From assembly GCF_900103585.1 (NCBI RefSeq), contig NZ_FNHV01000003.1, forward strand, positions 1 to 64,000: DNA of 64,000 nt, in the 5' to 3' direction. This stretch comes from Streptomyces sp. cf386. Lineage in GTDB: Bacteria > Actinomycetota > Actinomycetes > Streptomycetales > Streptomycetaceae. The notes below the pieces were generated by a model. The model was not told the DNA's origin. It did not search any database and was given only the letters and a program-made list of their open reading frames with translations. The translations under genes and the position numbers were made by a program. Below, piece by piece: positions 15,507 through 24,407 of the stretch (position 1 is its first letter; each line of letters begins with the position of its first letter).

Positions 15507-16199
15507 TCAGTACCAGTTGTTGGCCTGCCAGAAGTCCCAGGCGCCGCACGGGCTGCCGTAGCGGTCGTTCATGTAGTTGAGGCCCCATTTGATCTGGGTG
15601 GCCGGGTTCGTCTGCCAGTCCGAGCCGACGGACGACATCTTGGAACCGGGCAGGGCCTGGAAGAGACCGTAGGCGCCCGAAGACGGGTTGACGGCCTTGT
15701 AGTTCCAGTCGGACTCGTGGTCCACGATGTTGCTGAAGCACTGGAACTGGTCGCTCGGGACCATCGAGCGCGCCATCGACTGGATCTCGGCGATGCTGTA
15801 CGAGCCCTGGATGGGGAAGTCGGAGGCGGACCGGGAGGCCTTCGCCTCGGCCTCTTCGCGCTCCTTGGCTTCCTGCGCCGCCTTCTCTGCCTTCTCGGCG
15901 GCTTCCTTCTTGTCGATCGCGGTCTGGGCGGCAGCCTTGCGGGCGGCCTCCTCAGCATCCTTCTTGGCGCTCGCGTCCGCGGCGATGGCCTGGACATCGG
16001 CCTGCGCCGACATGGACTCGATCTGCACCTGGGCCTGCTGGCCCGCGGGTATGTCCGCGAGGAGCGTCGAATCGGCAGCCGTCGCCTCGGCGTCGTTGTT
16101 CTGCGCGGTGCTGCCCGAGGCAACGCCGACGACGCTTCCGACAGCGGTGACCGCGGTGGCCGAGGCCACTGCGAATCCCCTGACCGAAATCGGACTCAC
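15507..16199 (-). CDS. Secreted lytic transglycosylase (SLT domain)
   Basis: 230 residues from a GTG at 16199 that has GGAAGGA 6 bases upstream. A signal peptide (about residues 1-32) is followed by a long Ala/Glu/Lys-rich coiled-coil segment (about 60-130) and a C-terminal SLT/lysozyme-fold domain: IVDHESDWNYKAVNPSSGAYGLFQALPG, written here as ESDW with the catalytic Glu, then SGAYGLFQALPG. The last part, GSPCGAWDFWQANNWY, is typical of small actinobacterial SLT proteins. It cleaves peptidoglycan glycan strands during growth or spore germination. An ATG six codons upstream (16217) is the alternative start. Confidence 0.88.
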   Translation of the reverse strand: MSPISVRGFAVASATAVTAVGSVVGVASGSTAQNNDAEATAADSTLLADIPAGQQAQVQIESMSAQADVQAIAADASAKKDAEEAARKAAAQTAIDKKEAAEKAEKAAQEAKEREEAEAKASRSASDFPIQGSYSIAEIQSMARSMVPSDQFQCFSNIVDHESDWNYKAVNPSSGAYGLFQALPGSKMSSVGSDWQTNPATQIKWGLNYMNDRYGSPCGAWDFWQANNWY

Positions 16200-16616
16200 A
16201 CGGTTTCCTTCCAGCATCGTCCACTTCGGTGACCCTGGCGGACGCAATCGTGCCCCTGGCTCTGGCCTCCCAACTGCGGGGTCACGGGAGGCTCGGACCC
16301 GGTGGGCAACTCCCCTGGGGGAGCGCCGCGTGAGAACTCGGGCGGCATACGACGACGCTATGGAGTTAGCTGTGGTGTTGCTGTGGTGCCGTACCGCTGG
16401 GGGTACAGATGTGTCGTATGCGGGGCCTGACAGGAGTGAGACTCTGCCGCACCCGGACGCCGCAAGGCAATTCTGTGTTGCGTGTGAAAGCTCACACCTC
16501 GTTTGTCCCAGGGGTTTTACGGAAAGCCGCACACGCCAAGGCGCCGCCCGGATAGGCTCACTGCCTTTCCGAACGGCGCCAACCAACGAGTAGCTACCGC
16601 AAGTTGAGCACTTGGG
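16200..16616 (-). promoter_or_regulatory. Long structured leader/promoter region of the SLT gene
   Basis: 417 bases with no gene. A 6-bp inverted repeat GTGTGA-AAGC-TCACAC (16482-16497) resembles CRP-type half sites, with a 4-base rather than 6-base spacer in the TGTGA/TCACA frame but a near fit to the actinobacterial GTG-N6-GNCAC form. Nearer the gene are hairpins GCCTCCC/GGGAGGC (16265-16271, 16286-16292) and a CTCCCC/GGGGAG palindrome near 16309-16322. Long leaders before cell-wall hydrolase genes are often riboswitch carriers in Streptomyces, but I could not match a c-di-AMP riboswitch convincingly. Confidence 0.4.
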
Positions 16617-17942
16617 TCAGATCTGCCCGTCCTCCAGCATTTCGGTCACAAGGGCGGCGATCTGGGACCTCTCGGACCTCGTCAGCGTGACGTGGGCGAA
16701 GAGCGGATGTCCCTTCAGCTTCTCCACGACGGCGACGACACCGTCGTAGCGCCCGACCCGCAGATTGTCCCGCTGGGCCACGTCATGGGTCAGAACGACC
16801 CGCGAATTGGCGCCAATTCGGGACAGAACCGTCAGCAGGACATTCCTTTCCAGTGACTGCGCCTCGTCCACGATCACGAACGCGTCGTGCAACGAGCGTC
16901 CGCGGATGTGGGTGAGAGGAAGCACCTCCAGCATTCCGCGCGCGGTGACCTCTTCGATGACCTCGCGGCTGGTGACCGCGGACAGCGTGTCGAAGACCGC
17001 CTGCGCCCAGGGGCTCATCTTCTCGGCCTCGGAGCCGGGCAAATAACCGAGCTCCTGCCCGCCCACCGCGTACAGCGGCCGGAAGACCATCACCTTCTGG
17101 TGCTGACGGCGCTCCAGCACCGCCTCCAGGCCGGCGCACAGCGCCAGCGCCGACTTGCCGGTGCCGGCCCGGCCGCCCATGGAGACGATCCCGATGTCCG
17201 GGTCGAGCAGCAGGTCGAGCGCGATCCGCTGCTCGGCGCTGCGGCCCTTGATGCCGAACGCCTCCCGATCGCCGCGCACCACCCGGACGTTGCCCTCGGG
17301 TGTGATCCGGCCCAGCGCCTTGCCGCGCTCGGACTGGATGGTCAGCCCGGTGTGCACCGGCATTCCGGCGACCTCGGGGACGTAGACATGCCCCTCCTCG
17401 AAGAGGATGTCCACCTGTTCGCCGGGCAGGGTCAGTTCGGACATTCCGGTCCAGCCGGACGAGTCCGTGATGGCGAGCTCGGCGCGGTACTCCTCGGCGA
17501 GGAGGCCGACGGACGAGGCCTTGATCCTGAGCGGCAGGTCCTTCGACACGACGGTGACGTCGAACCCCTCGGCCTGCAGATTGCGGGCGACCGCGAGGAT
17601 GCGGGAGTCGTTGTCCCCCAGGCGGTAGCCGGTCGGCAGAACGCTGGGGTCCGAGTGGTTGAGCTCGACACGGACGGTCCCGCCGAGGTCCCCGATCGGA
17701 ATGGGGGCGTCGAGGCGACCGTGCCGGACCCGGAACTCGTCGAGCAGACGCAGTGCCTGCCGGGCGAAGTAGCCGAGTTCGGGATGGTGCCTCTTGGCCT
17801 CCAGTTCCGTCACCACGACGATGGGGAGCACGACCTCGTGCTCGTCGAAGCGGCTCAGGGCATTGGGGTCGGCCAGCAGGACGCTGGTGTCGAGAACGTA
17901 GGTGCGCCGGTCTGGCTTGTGGCGCTTTGTGCTGGTCACCAC
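16617..17942 (-). CDS. PhoH family ATPase with N-terminal PIN domain (PhoH2 type)
   Basis: 441 residues from a GTG at 17942 (a second GTG follows immediately at 17939). The N-terminal PIN nuclease domain starts [15 protein letters not shown], with conserved acidic residues to about 145. A C-terminal PhoH RecA-like ATPase has [14 protein letters not shown] (Walker A) and [10 protein letters not shown] (Walker B). PhoH2 proteins are ATP-dependent RNA helicase/RNases. It lies downstream of the isoprenyl transferase gene on the same strand, with 342 bases between, so it probably has its own promoter. Confidence 0.92.
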   Translation of the reverse strand: MVTSTKRHKPDRRTYVLDTSVLLADPNALSRFDEHEVVLPIVVVTELEAKRHHPELGYFARQALRLLDEFRVRHGRLDAPIPIGDLGGTVRVELNHSDPSVLPTGYRLGDNDSRILAVARNLQAEGFDVTVVSKDLPLRIKASSVGLLAEEYRAELAITDSSGWTGMSELTLPGEQVDILFEEGHVYVPEVAGMPVHTGLTIQSERGKALGRITPEGNVRVVRGDREAFGIKGRSAEQRIALDLLLDPDIGIVSMGGRAGTGKSALALCAGLEAVLERRQHQKVMVFRPLYAVGGQELGYLPGSEAEKMSPWAQAVFDTLSAVTSREVIEEVTARGMLEVLPLTHIRGRSLHDAFVIVDEAQSLERNVLLTVLSRIGANSRVVLTHDVAQRDNLRVGRYDGVVAVVEKLKGHPLFAHVTLTRSERSQIAALVTEMLEDGQI

Positions 17943-18284
17943 GGAAGGACGTACCCCCTCGGATGAGGTCGGGGAGCGACGGAGTGGAGCTGGACCGGTC
18001 GACGGCCCTGCACGGGCCGAAAACCGGCCCCCCGCGTCTTCTTCCGTGCTGTGACCGCACGGTCGGGCTGGTGCAAAGGGCCTCCCGGGCGGACGGCTCC
18101 GGCGCCGCCCGCTGAGATACGACACCCGTGGTTCGGGTGTCGACCTGCTTGGCTTATGCCCTCGAACATGCGGTGCCATGCCAGCGCATATGACGGCGCG
18201 CTGGTGAACTCCTTGTTACTTCTGTCCCGGAGAGGGTGACTTTCGCCTCGTCCGGATACGGCGAGGAGAGCGGCGGAAAGCGGC
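17943..18284 (-). other. Leader region between the isoprenyl transferase and phoH genes
   Basis: 342 bases, no gene. A hairpin with an 8-bp perfect stem, GACACCCG/CGGGTGTC (18121-18128, 18134-18141, 5-nt loop), is the clearest structure; it may end the upstream transcript or shape the phoH leader. GAGGGGG close to the GTG at 17942 is the likely phoH ribosome site. Confidence 0.45.
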
Positions 18285-19058
18285 TCAGCCGCCGTAACGC
18301 CGGTGCCGTGCCGCGTAGTCGCGCAAGGCGCGCAGGAAGTCGACCTTGCGGAAGGCCGGCCAGAAGACCTCACAGAAGTAGTACTCGGAGTGGGCCGTCT
18401 GCCAGAGCATGAATCCGGACAGCCGCTGCTCGCCGCTGGTGCGGATCACGAGGTCGGGGTCGGGCTGGTCGCCGGTGTAGAGGTGGCGGCCGATCAGATC
18501 GACGCTGACCGAGTCGGCGAGCTCCTCCATCGAGGTGCCCTTGTCCTGTGCGTCGAGGACCATCGACCGCACCGCGTCGGCGATCTCCTGGCGACCGCCG
18601 TAGCCGATGGCGACGTTGACCAGTATCCCGTCGACGTCGGCGGTGGTCTCCTCGGCTTCCTTGAGGGTGTTCTGCATCCCGGCCGGCAGCAGGTCGGGCG
18701 TGCCGACGTGATGCACGCGCCAGCGGCCGTCGGTGGCCAGGGAGCGGACGACGTCCTCGATGATCCCGAGGAGCGGGCCGAGCTCGTCCTGCGGCCGGTC
18801 GAAGTTGTCGGTCGACAGCAGCCAGAGGGTGACGACCTCGACGTCGGTCTCGCTGCACCAGCCGAGGAACTCCTCGATCTTCTCGGCGCCTGCGCGGTGA
18901 CCGTGCACGGTGGTGGAGCCCGCCGCCTTCGCCCAGCGCCGGTTGCCGTCCATGATCACGCCGATGTGCTTGGGCACCTGAGCGTGGTCCAGGTGACCTT
19001 CCACCCGGCGTGCGTACAGCCTGACCAGCAGGCCGCGCAGCTTGTCGCGCAGGTTCAC
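18285..19058 (-). CDS. uppS: Isoprenyl transferase (undecaprenyl/polyprenyl diphosphate synthase)
   Basis: 257 residues from a GTG at 19058 with GGAGGGG upstream. The cis-prenyltransferase signatures are present: HIGVIMDGNRRWAK (catalytic Asp and phosphate-binding Arg), NVAIGYGGRQEIADAV, and RTSGEQRLSGFMLWQ then SEYYF. It condenses isopentenyl units to make the lipid carrier for peptidoglycan and other cell-envelope polymers, at the cytoplasmic face of the membrane. Streptomyces usually have two such paralogues, so this may be the long- or medium-chain form; chain length cannot be read from sequence here. Confidence 0.93.
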   Translation of the reverse strand: MNLRDKLRGLLVRLYARRVEGHLDHAQVPKHIGVIMDGNRRWAKAAGSTTVHGHRAGAEKIEEFLGWCSETDVEVVTLWLLSTDNFDRPQDELGPLLGIIEDVVRSLATDGRWRVHHVGTPDLLPAGMQNTLKEAEETTADVDGILVNVAIGYGGRQEIADAVRSMVLDAQDKGTSMEELADSVSVDLIGRHLYTGDQPDPDLVIRTSGEQRLSGFMLWQTAHSEYYFCEVFWPAFRKVDFLRALRDYAARHRRYGG

Positions 19059-19150
19059 GTGATTGTCAGCCCCTCCGTACGGTGGCGGTCCCCGCACATG
19101 CAGGGTAGCGGTGCCTGTTGTTGGCGCCTGTTTCAGGGTGCGAGGCGCAC

Positions 19151-19192
19151 AAAAAAACGGGCCGGTCCGTGGGGGGGAGACGGACCGGCCCG
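19151..19192 (-). terminator. Strong orphan intrinsic terminator on the minus strand
   Basis: A 13-bp GC-rich stem (19158-19170 with 19180-19192) is followed, on the minus strand, by seven T residues: a textbook Rho-independent terminator, uncommon in Streptomyces. No minus-strand gene lies upstream of it; it stands about 95 bases before the isoprenyl transferase start, so it could end a small RNA or act as a leader attenuator. Confidence 0.7.
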
Positions 19193-19827
19193 AGGGGGGG
19201 TTTCCACCATAACCCTTCGTAAGGGATGCTGCGCGCATCGGCGTGCCACAACTACTCTCCGAAATCGCTCGGCGACGGCCCGGTGACGACCAGAGGGCCC
19301 TTTCGTGGCGAAATCGTGCCCTAGTCGGGGCGGATTCCCTGGGGAAAACGGGTGGGATGCGGAGGGATCCGTAGGAATCCATGGGGTTTGCCGCATCTTG
19401 GGAGCTGCTCGGCGACTTGTCCGCGCTTCCCTCGCCCGGGTGACCCCGACCGCGAACGCCCACTTGACGGCACGGAGGGCGCCATGGGGCGGAGGCGGGG
19501 TCGACGCGATGCGCGTCCAGCAGGGGCGCCTACGGGCGCACGGCACCGCGCAGCCCCCTCCGCTGCGCGGCCCCGCCGCGCAGCTTTGCTTACGCGAATT
19601 ACCTTGGTCTGAACTTACGCGACAAGCGGGATGAAAGCGAGTCAGCCGTCATAACAATGTGGAAAAGGCGAGGGCTCCTTTGATGCGCAGGAGGCGACGG
19701 GCGTTCGCGCACGGATGCACGGTTTGCACCGCGCGGCACACGGTGGGTGACGAGCCGCCGACGATCCGCCGAAAGAGCCGCCTGTAAGCGGACAGCATCT
19801 GTCCTCTGTCCGGCCTAACGTCGACCT
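19193..19827. other. Long intergenic region, possible small-RNA source
   Basis: About 630 bases with no gene I can support on either strand. The only strong element is the terminator at its left edge, which points to a short minus-strand transcript arising in this region. The rest shows no tRNA-like fold and no coding bias. Confidence 0.4.
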
Positions 19828-21357
19828 ATGACTGTCACTGTCACGTGGGACCAGGCGAGTGCGCGGCGGCTGGAACGGCAGTTCCTGGACCGTCCCGCCG
19901 GGCGCGGCACGCCGGTGGCCGACGTGGTCGGGGCGATGCTGGGCGCGCATGCGCAGGTGCTGTCCGCGGCCGAGGTGTCGGTGGGGGTGCGGGTCGCGGG
20001 GGTGACGCGGGCCGACGTACGGGCGGCACTGTGGGAGGACCACTCACTGGTGAAGACGTTCGGCCCACGCGGCACCGTGCATCTGCTCCCCGCCGCCGAA
20101 CTGCCCCTGTGGTGCGGTGCGCTCAGCGCGATTCCGACCGGCCCGAGCCCGTTCCCGCCGGACGTGCGGGTGACGGAGGAACAGGCGCAGCAGATCGTGG
20201 CGGCGATCGGGGACGCCCTGGACGGGGTGTGCCTGACCGTGGAGGAGCTGGGCACGGAGGTGGTCGCCCGCACCGGGCCCTGGGCCGGCGACCTGGTGAT
20301 GCCGGCTTTTCAGGACCTGTGGCCACGCTGGCGGCAGGTGATGCATCGGGCGGGGCAGGCGGGGGTGCTGTGCTTTGGGCCGAATCGGGGGCGGAGGGTT
20401 ACGTATACGCGGCCGCGGGGGGTGGGGGCAGGGGGGCCGTCGGATTTCGGGGCGGGGCTGGAATCCGGGGCGGGGGCGGGGGCAGTTTCAGGGCCGGGGT
20501 CGGGCTCCCGGGCGGGGCTGGGATCCGAGCCAGCGCTGTGGCACGGATCCGGGCTGGGACCCGGGTCAGGGCCGTCGTCGGGTTCGGGGCCGGGGCAGGG
20601 TTCCGGGGTGTCCCGGTCGGGGCCGACGGCCGGCGAAGAGACAGAGCCCGGGCTGTCCCAGTCAGCGCCGACCGTCGGCGAAGAGACAAAGTCCGGGCTG
20701 GCCCGGCCAGGACCGACCGCCGGCGAAGAGACAAGGCCTGGACTGTCCCAGTCAGGGCCGACAGCGGGCGAGGGGACGGAGGCCAGGGTGTCCCGGTCAG
20801 GGCCGACGGGGGGTGAAGGGGCGCTTCGGGAGCTTGTGTTGCGGTATTTGTGGGCGTATGGGCCGGCGACGCCTCAGCACTTTGCCAAGTGGCTGGCGGC
20901 GCCGGTGGGGTGGGCCGTGGGGCTGTTCGGGGAGTTGGCGGAGGGTGGGGAGGTCGAGGAGGTGTCGTTCGAGGGAGTGGCGGCCTGGGTGGCGGCGGGG
21001 GACACGGGGTTTCCGGGCGGGCGGGTGCGGGGCGTGCGGTTGCTGCCGTACTTCGACGCGTACGCCATTGCCGCGCAGCCGCGGGAGTCGCTGTTCCCCG
21101 GGAACGCGTACCGGCGGGCTCTGGCGGGCGGCCAGGCGGGGAACTACCCCGTGCTGTTGGTGGACGGCGTGGTGGCCGGGGTCTGGCACCAGCGGCGTCA
21201 GGGCCGCCGTACGACGGTCACGGTGGAGTTGGTCGGGCGTCGGCTCACGGCGCGGCAGGAGCGGGAGCTGGGCGAACAGGTGGAGCGGATCGGGGAGGTG
21301 CTGGAGGCGAGGGCCGAGTTGCTGGTCGGGGAGGTGACGGTCGGTCCGCATGCGTGA
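19828..21357 (+). CDS. Winged-helix DNA-binding domain protein (HTH_42/YcaQ-like) with repeat insert
   Basis: 509 residues. The N terminus (WDQASARRLERQFL, GAMLGAHAQVLSAAE, LVKTFGPRGTVHLLP) and the C-terminal half (LRYLWAYGPATPQHFAKWL, LLPYFDAYAIAAQPRESLF, VDGVVAGVWHQRRQGR) match the winged-helix protein family related to DNA glycosylases AlkX/YcaQ, which is normally about 360-380 residues. Here about 130 residues (roughly 200-331) are a low-complexity insert of Gly/Ser runs and a 15-residue tandem repeat, placed between the two conserved halves without breaking the frame. A role in DNA repair is family inference only. Confidence 0.82.
   Translation: MTVTVTWDQASARRLERQFLDRPAGRGTPVADVVGAMLGAHAQVLSAAEVSVGVRVAGVTRADVRAALWEDHSLVKTFGPRGTVHLLPAAELPLWCGALSAIPTGPSPFPPDVRVTEEQAQQIVAAIGDALDGVCLTVEELGTEVVARTGPWAGDLVMPAFQDLWPRWRQVMHRAGQAGVLCFGPNRGRRVTYTRPRGVGAGGPSDFGAGLESGAGAGAVSGPGSGSRAGLGSEPALWHGSGLGPGSGPSSGSGPGQGSGVSRSGPTAGEETEPGLSQSAPTVGEETKSGLARPGPTAGEETRPGLSQSGPTAGEGTEARVSRSGPTGGEGALRELVLRYLWAYGPATPQHFAKWLAAPVGWAVGLFGELAEGGEVEEVSFEGVAAWVAAGDTGFPGGRVRGVRLLPYFDAYAIAAQPRESLFPGNAYRRALAGGQAGNYPVLLVDGVVAGVWHQRRQGRRTTVTVELVGRRLTARQERELGEQVERIGEVLEARAELLVGEVTVGPHA
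20611..20820 (+). repeat. 45-bp tandem repeat inside the winged-helix gene
   Basis: Four full copies of a 45-bp (15-codon) unit (20611-20655, 20656-20700, 20701-20745, 20746-20790) and a partial fifth. Each encodes a variant of SRSGPTAGEETEPGL. Degenerate Gly/Ser-coding repeats continue upstream to about 20425. Confidence 0.9.
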
Positions 21358-21378
21358 GGGGCGCGGCGGCGGACCGGC

Positions 21379-22209
21379 TCAGGCGTCGGGCTTGCGGGCC
21401 TCGAAGAGGTGGCGGGTGCTGTGCGCGACGAAGGGGCCGTCGGACCGGATCTGCTCGTGCAGGGCGCGCAGTCGGGGTTCGTACGCCTCTACGGTGAAGT
21501 CGGGGACCATCCACACCACCTTCCGCAGGAAGTGGACGACGGCCGCGATGTCGTGGAACTCGATGCGCAGCCGCTCGGCCCGCAGATCGACGACGTCGAG
21601 CCCGGCGGCCTCGGCGGCGGCGCGCTCGCGGTCGGGGTGGCGGCCGTTGCTCTGCTCCTGCGGGAGCGGGCCGAGGAAGTACTCGACGAGCTCGAAGACG
21701 CTGCGCGGCCCGACGTGCTGGGCGAAGTAGCTGCCGCCGGGCTGCAGGACACGGGCGATCTCGGCCCAGTGCGGACTGACCGGGTGCCGGCTGCTGACCA
21801 GGTCGAAGGCGCCGTCGGCGAACGGCAGCGGGGCGTCCTCGGGCGCGGCCACGACGGCGACGCCGTGCGGACGGAGGACGGCGGTGGCCTTGGCGACGTT
21901 CGGCGGCCAGCCCTCGGTGGTGACGGTGAGGGGCGGAACCTTCGGGGCGGCGCGGCGCAGCGCGAAGTCGAGTACCTCCCCTCCCCCGGTCTGGATGTCG
22001 AGGGCGGCGGTGGCGCGGGAGAGCCGCTCGGCGAGGGACGTGGCGTATCCCCAGGAGGGCCGCGCCTCGGTGGCCCGCCCCTCGAACCAGGAGAAGTCCC
22101 AGCCCTCGGTGGGGACGGCGACGCCTTCGGCGACGAGGTCGTCGAAGGTCCGGGTGTCCTGGGTCTCCTGGGTGTCCTGGGTGTCCTGGGTGTGCTGCGG
22201 CTCCTTCAT
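21379..22209 (-). CDS. SAM-dependent class I methyltransferase
   Basis: 276 residues. A Rossmann-like methyltransferase domain has a glycine-rich site LDIQTGGGEVLDFAL, an acidic second strand region, and FADGAFDLVSSRHPV followed by ARVLQPGGSYFAQHVGP. This is the pattern of the UbiE/TehB-like group found next to many Streptomyces housekeeping genes; the substrate is unknown. The N terminus carries a TQD tripeptide repeat generated by a 9-bp tandem repeat. It converges with the winged-helix gene. Confidence 0.85.
   Translation of the reverse strand: MKEPQHTQDTQDTQETQDTRTFDDLVAEGVAVPTEGWDFSWFEGRATEARPSWGYATSLAERLSRATAALDIQTGGGEVLDFALRRAAPKVPPLTVTTEGWPPNVAKATAVLRPHGVAVVAAPEDAPLPFADGAFDLVSSRHPVSPHWAEIARVLQPGGSYFAQHVGPRSVFELVEYFLGPLPQEQSNGRHPDRERAAAEAAGLDVVDLRAERLRIEFHDIAAVVHFLRKVVWMVPDFTVEAYEPRLRALHEQIRSDGPFVAHSTRHLFEARKPDA
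22156..22191 (-). repeat. 9-bp tandem repeat in methyltransferase N terminus
   Basis: Four near-identical copies of GTCCTGGGT (plus-strand view) at 22156-22191 encode a repeated Thr-Gln-Asp/Glu tail-like N terminus. Copy number changes would keep the frame. Confidence 0.8.
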
Positions 22210-22260
22210 GCGGTGATCGTCCCAGGGCGTTGTCAGTGGGCGCTGCTAATTTTCTGCGGC

Positions 22261-22773
22261 ATGACGAATCCTGGGGCATCGGACATGCCGTACGCGGGGG
22301 CCGAGAGGGAAACGCTGCACGCAAGCCTGGACCAGATGCGGGACGCGGCGCTGTGGAAGCTGGAGGGGCTGGACGACGAGCAGCTGCGCCGCCCGATGAC
22401 CCCCTCGGGCACGAGCCTGCTCGGTCTGGTGAAGCACTTGGCGTCGGTGGAGTACGGCTGGTTCGTGGAGGCCTTCGGCGGTGCGGTGGAGCCGCTGTGG
22501 TTCGACCCGTACCAAGGCGAGGACATGCGGGCGGACGAGGACGAGACGACCTCACAGATCGTCGAGTTCTACGGCCGGGCCCGGACAGCCGCAGACCGCA
22601 CGATCACCGAGCTGCCCCTTGACACCGTCGGCCGACCGCCGTGGCGGGACCACTCCGTCACCCTGCGCTGGGTCCTCGTCCACATGATCGAGGAAACGGC
22701 GCGGCATGCGGGGCACATGGACATCGTGCGGGAGTTGATCGACGGGATGGCGGGGGATCGCCGCCCGGGGTGA
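22261..22773 (+). CDS. DinB family protein (DUF664)
   Basis: 170 residues from the ATG at 22261. A four-helix DinB-like bundle: LHASLDQMRDAALWKLEGLD, written here as LDQMRDAALWKL, then SLLGLVKHLASVEYGWF, and VLVHMIEETARHAGHMDIVRE with the conserved His residues that form a metal site in the family. Members include mycothiol- and bacillithiol-dependent transferases; a mycothiol-linked role is possible in an actinobacterium but not shown. No Shine-Dalgarno is visible, so it may be leaderless. It is divergent from the methyltransferase gene and converges with the LLM oxidoreductase gene 8 bases away. Confidence 0.82.
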   Translation: MTNPGASDMPYAGAERETLHASLDQMRDAALWKLEGLDDEQLRRPMTPSGTSLLGLVKHLASVEYGWFVEAFGGAVEPLWFDPYQGEDMRADEDETTSQIVEFYGRARTAADRTITELPLDTVGRPPWRDHSVTLRWVLVHMIEETARHAGHMDIVRELIDGMAGDRRPG

Positions 22774-22781
22774 GCGCCGGC

Positions 22782-23660
22782 CTACGGCACCAGCGGCCGC
22801 ACCTCCTCCGACGCGAACCGCACGAACCCCTCCGGATCCGGCTCGTCCCCCGTCGGCTGCAGCACCACGGTGTCGGCACCGGCGTCCGCGAGCCGCTGCA
22901 CGGCCTTCGCCACGGTGCCGGCGTCCCCGGCGACACCGAGATCCGGCACGGAGCCGAGCCCCTCGGCGGCCAGCTCGGCCTTGACACGGGCGGCCGCGTC
23001 GGGCCCGGTGGCGGTGAGGAGATAGACGACGACCGGGTGCGGCTCGGTACCGGCGCGGCCGGCCGACTCCCGCCCCTCGTCGATGAGCTGCCGTGCCCGC
23101 CGTACCCCCTCGGGCGACGTCGACGCGGTGAGCAGGGTCCCGTCGGCGGCCTCCCCGGCGAGCCGCAGCGAGCGGGGCCCGGTGACCCCGGCGATGACGG
23201 GCACCGGCCCGGCGGGCGGCCAGTCCAGGGCGACGTCGTCGAGCTTGACGTACCGGCCCTCGGTGCTGACCCGCTCCCCGCCGAGCAGGGCACGCAGGGC
23301 GACGAGATGCTCCCGCAGCAGGGTCACCGGCGACTCGACCCGGGCCCCGACCTGCCCCATCCAGTCCTGCACACCGTGCCCGACGGCGAGGATCGGCCGC
23401 CCCGGGAACATGCGGTGCAGCGTGGCGGCCTCCATGGCGGCGATGGCGACGTTCCGCAGCGGGACCGGCAGCAGCCCGACGCCGATCTTGACCCGCTCGG
23501 TCCAGGCGAGGGCGGCCGCGGCCGTGGAGATCCCGCCCTCGCGGAAACAGTCCTCCCAGAGCCAGAGCTCTTCGAGGCCCGCGGCGTCGGCGAGTTCGGC
23601 GACGGATCGGAGTCGTTCGGGGGCGAGCTGGGGGCGGAATACTGCGCCGAGTCCGGTCAT
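22782..23660 (-). CDS. LLM-class F420-dependent oxidoreductase
   Basis: 292 residues from the ATG at 23660, preceded by AGGAAAG; a longer reading to 23696 has no ribosome site. A luciferase-like TIM barrel is indicated by ADAAGLEELWLWEDCF, IGVGLLPVPLRN, ATLHRMFPGRPILAVGHG and PVPVIAGVTGPRSLRLAGE. Actinobacterial members mostly use coenzyme F420; the substrate is unknown. Confidence 0.85.
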   Translation of the reverse strand: MTGLGAVFRPQLAPERLRSVAELADAAGLEELWLWEDCFREGGISTAAAALAWTERVKIGVGLLPVPLRNVAIAAMEAATLHRMFPGRPILAVGHGVQDWMGQVGARVESPVTLLREHLVALRALLGGERVSTEGRYVKLDDVALDWPPAGPVPVIAGVTGPRSLRLAGEAADGTLLTASTSPEGVRRARQLIDEGRESAGRAGTEPHPVVVYLLTATGPDAAARVKAELAAEGLGSVPDLGVAGDAGTVAKAVQRLADAGADTVVLQPTGDEPDPEGFVRFASEEVRPLVP

Positions 23661-23721
23661 GCGATCTTTCCTACCCGGGTAGCACTCGGCGGACAACAGA
23701 AAATCCAGGAGGTGGCCAAGG

Positions 23722-24108
23722 ATGGGGCGACGGTGGCGTGACGGGCGAGGGGCCCTGGTCGTCCACGGGGAGTCGGGCGACGTCCGGGTGCCCCTGGAGA
23801 TCGCCGCGTCCTATCGGGCCCGTACGAAAGGGCTTCTGGGGCGGGACGCAGTCGACGGGGCGATGCTGCTCACGCCCGCCAGTGGTGTGCACACGTTCCG
23901 GATGCGCATCCCCATCGACGTGGCGTACCTCGACCGGAAGCTGAACGTCATCGCCGTACGCACCATGAAGCCGGGGCGGTTGGGGCTGCCCCGGCTTCGG
24001 TCGCGGCATGTGCTGGAGGCGGAGGCCGGGGCGATGGCGGGGTGGGGGGTGCGGGTCGGGGTGCGGGTGACGGTCGAGGACGAGGCTGGGGCTGGGGCTG
24101 GGGCTTGA
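23722..24108 (+). CDS. DUF192 family protein
   Basis: 128 residues with a DUF192 core: ASYRARTKGLLGRD, HTFRMRIPIDVAYLDRK and LRSRHVLEAEAG. The family is small, often exported or membrane-attached, and of unknown function; no signal peptide is evident here. A GGAGG site lies 9 bases before the ATG. The C terminus ends in a Gly-Ala repeat encoded by tandem GGGGCT units. Confidence 0.8.
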   Translation: MGRRWRDGRGALVVHGESGDVRVPLEIAASYRARTKGLLGRDAVDGAMLLTPASGVHTFRMRIPIDVAYLDRKLNVIAVRTMKPGRLGLPRLRSRHVLEAEAGAMAGWGVRVGVRVTVEDEAGAGAGA

Positions 24109-24407
24109 GCGAGGTTCCGGAATTCCCGCCGACAACGCGAAATGGCCGAAACACCCCCGCTCGCGCCGCCACTGACTGATCTTCCGCAGGTGAGGCGAGC
24201 AGCACAGCAATCGGAACATGACATTCGAGGCATGTCTGACTGAATCCCGCCTCCTTTGATCGAGCAAGCGCGTTCTTGCGCTCTTCTGTGCCCTCTCTCC
24301 GCGTTGTTAACGTGCCCGCACCGGTGCTCACTTCGGGCACTTCGGTCGCACAGGTCCCCCTCGCACGTCCGACGACTCACGTCCAAATGACTCCAGGGAG
24401 TGGACAG
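24109..24407 (+). other. Intergenic region upstream of the S1 protease gene
   Basis: About 300 bases, no gene. It contains a small GCAAG/CTTGC inverted repeat near 24268 and AT-richer sequence that may hold the protease promoter. Nothing else stands out. Confidence 0.35.

Noticed and set aside
16200..16616. c-di-AMP (ydaO-type) riboswitch before the SLT gene
   Set aside because: The location is right, but I could not find the conserved core segments in order; kept only as a suggestion for a covariance search.
19193..19827. tRNA or protein-coding gene in the long gap before the winged-helix gene
   Set aside because: No cloverleaf, no ribosome site with coding bias; possible frames on both strands have Arg/Pro-rich shadow composition.
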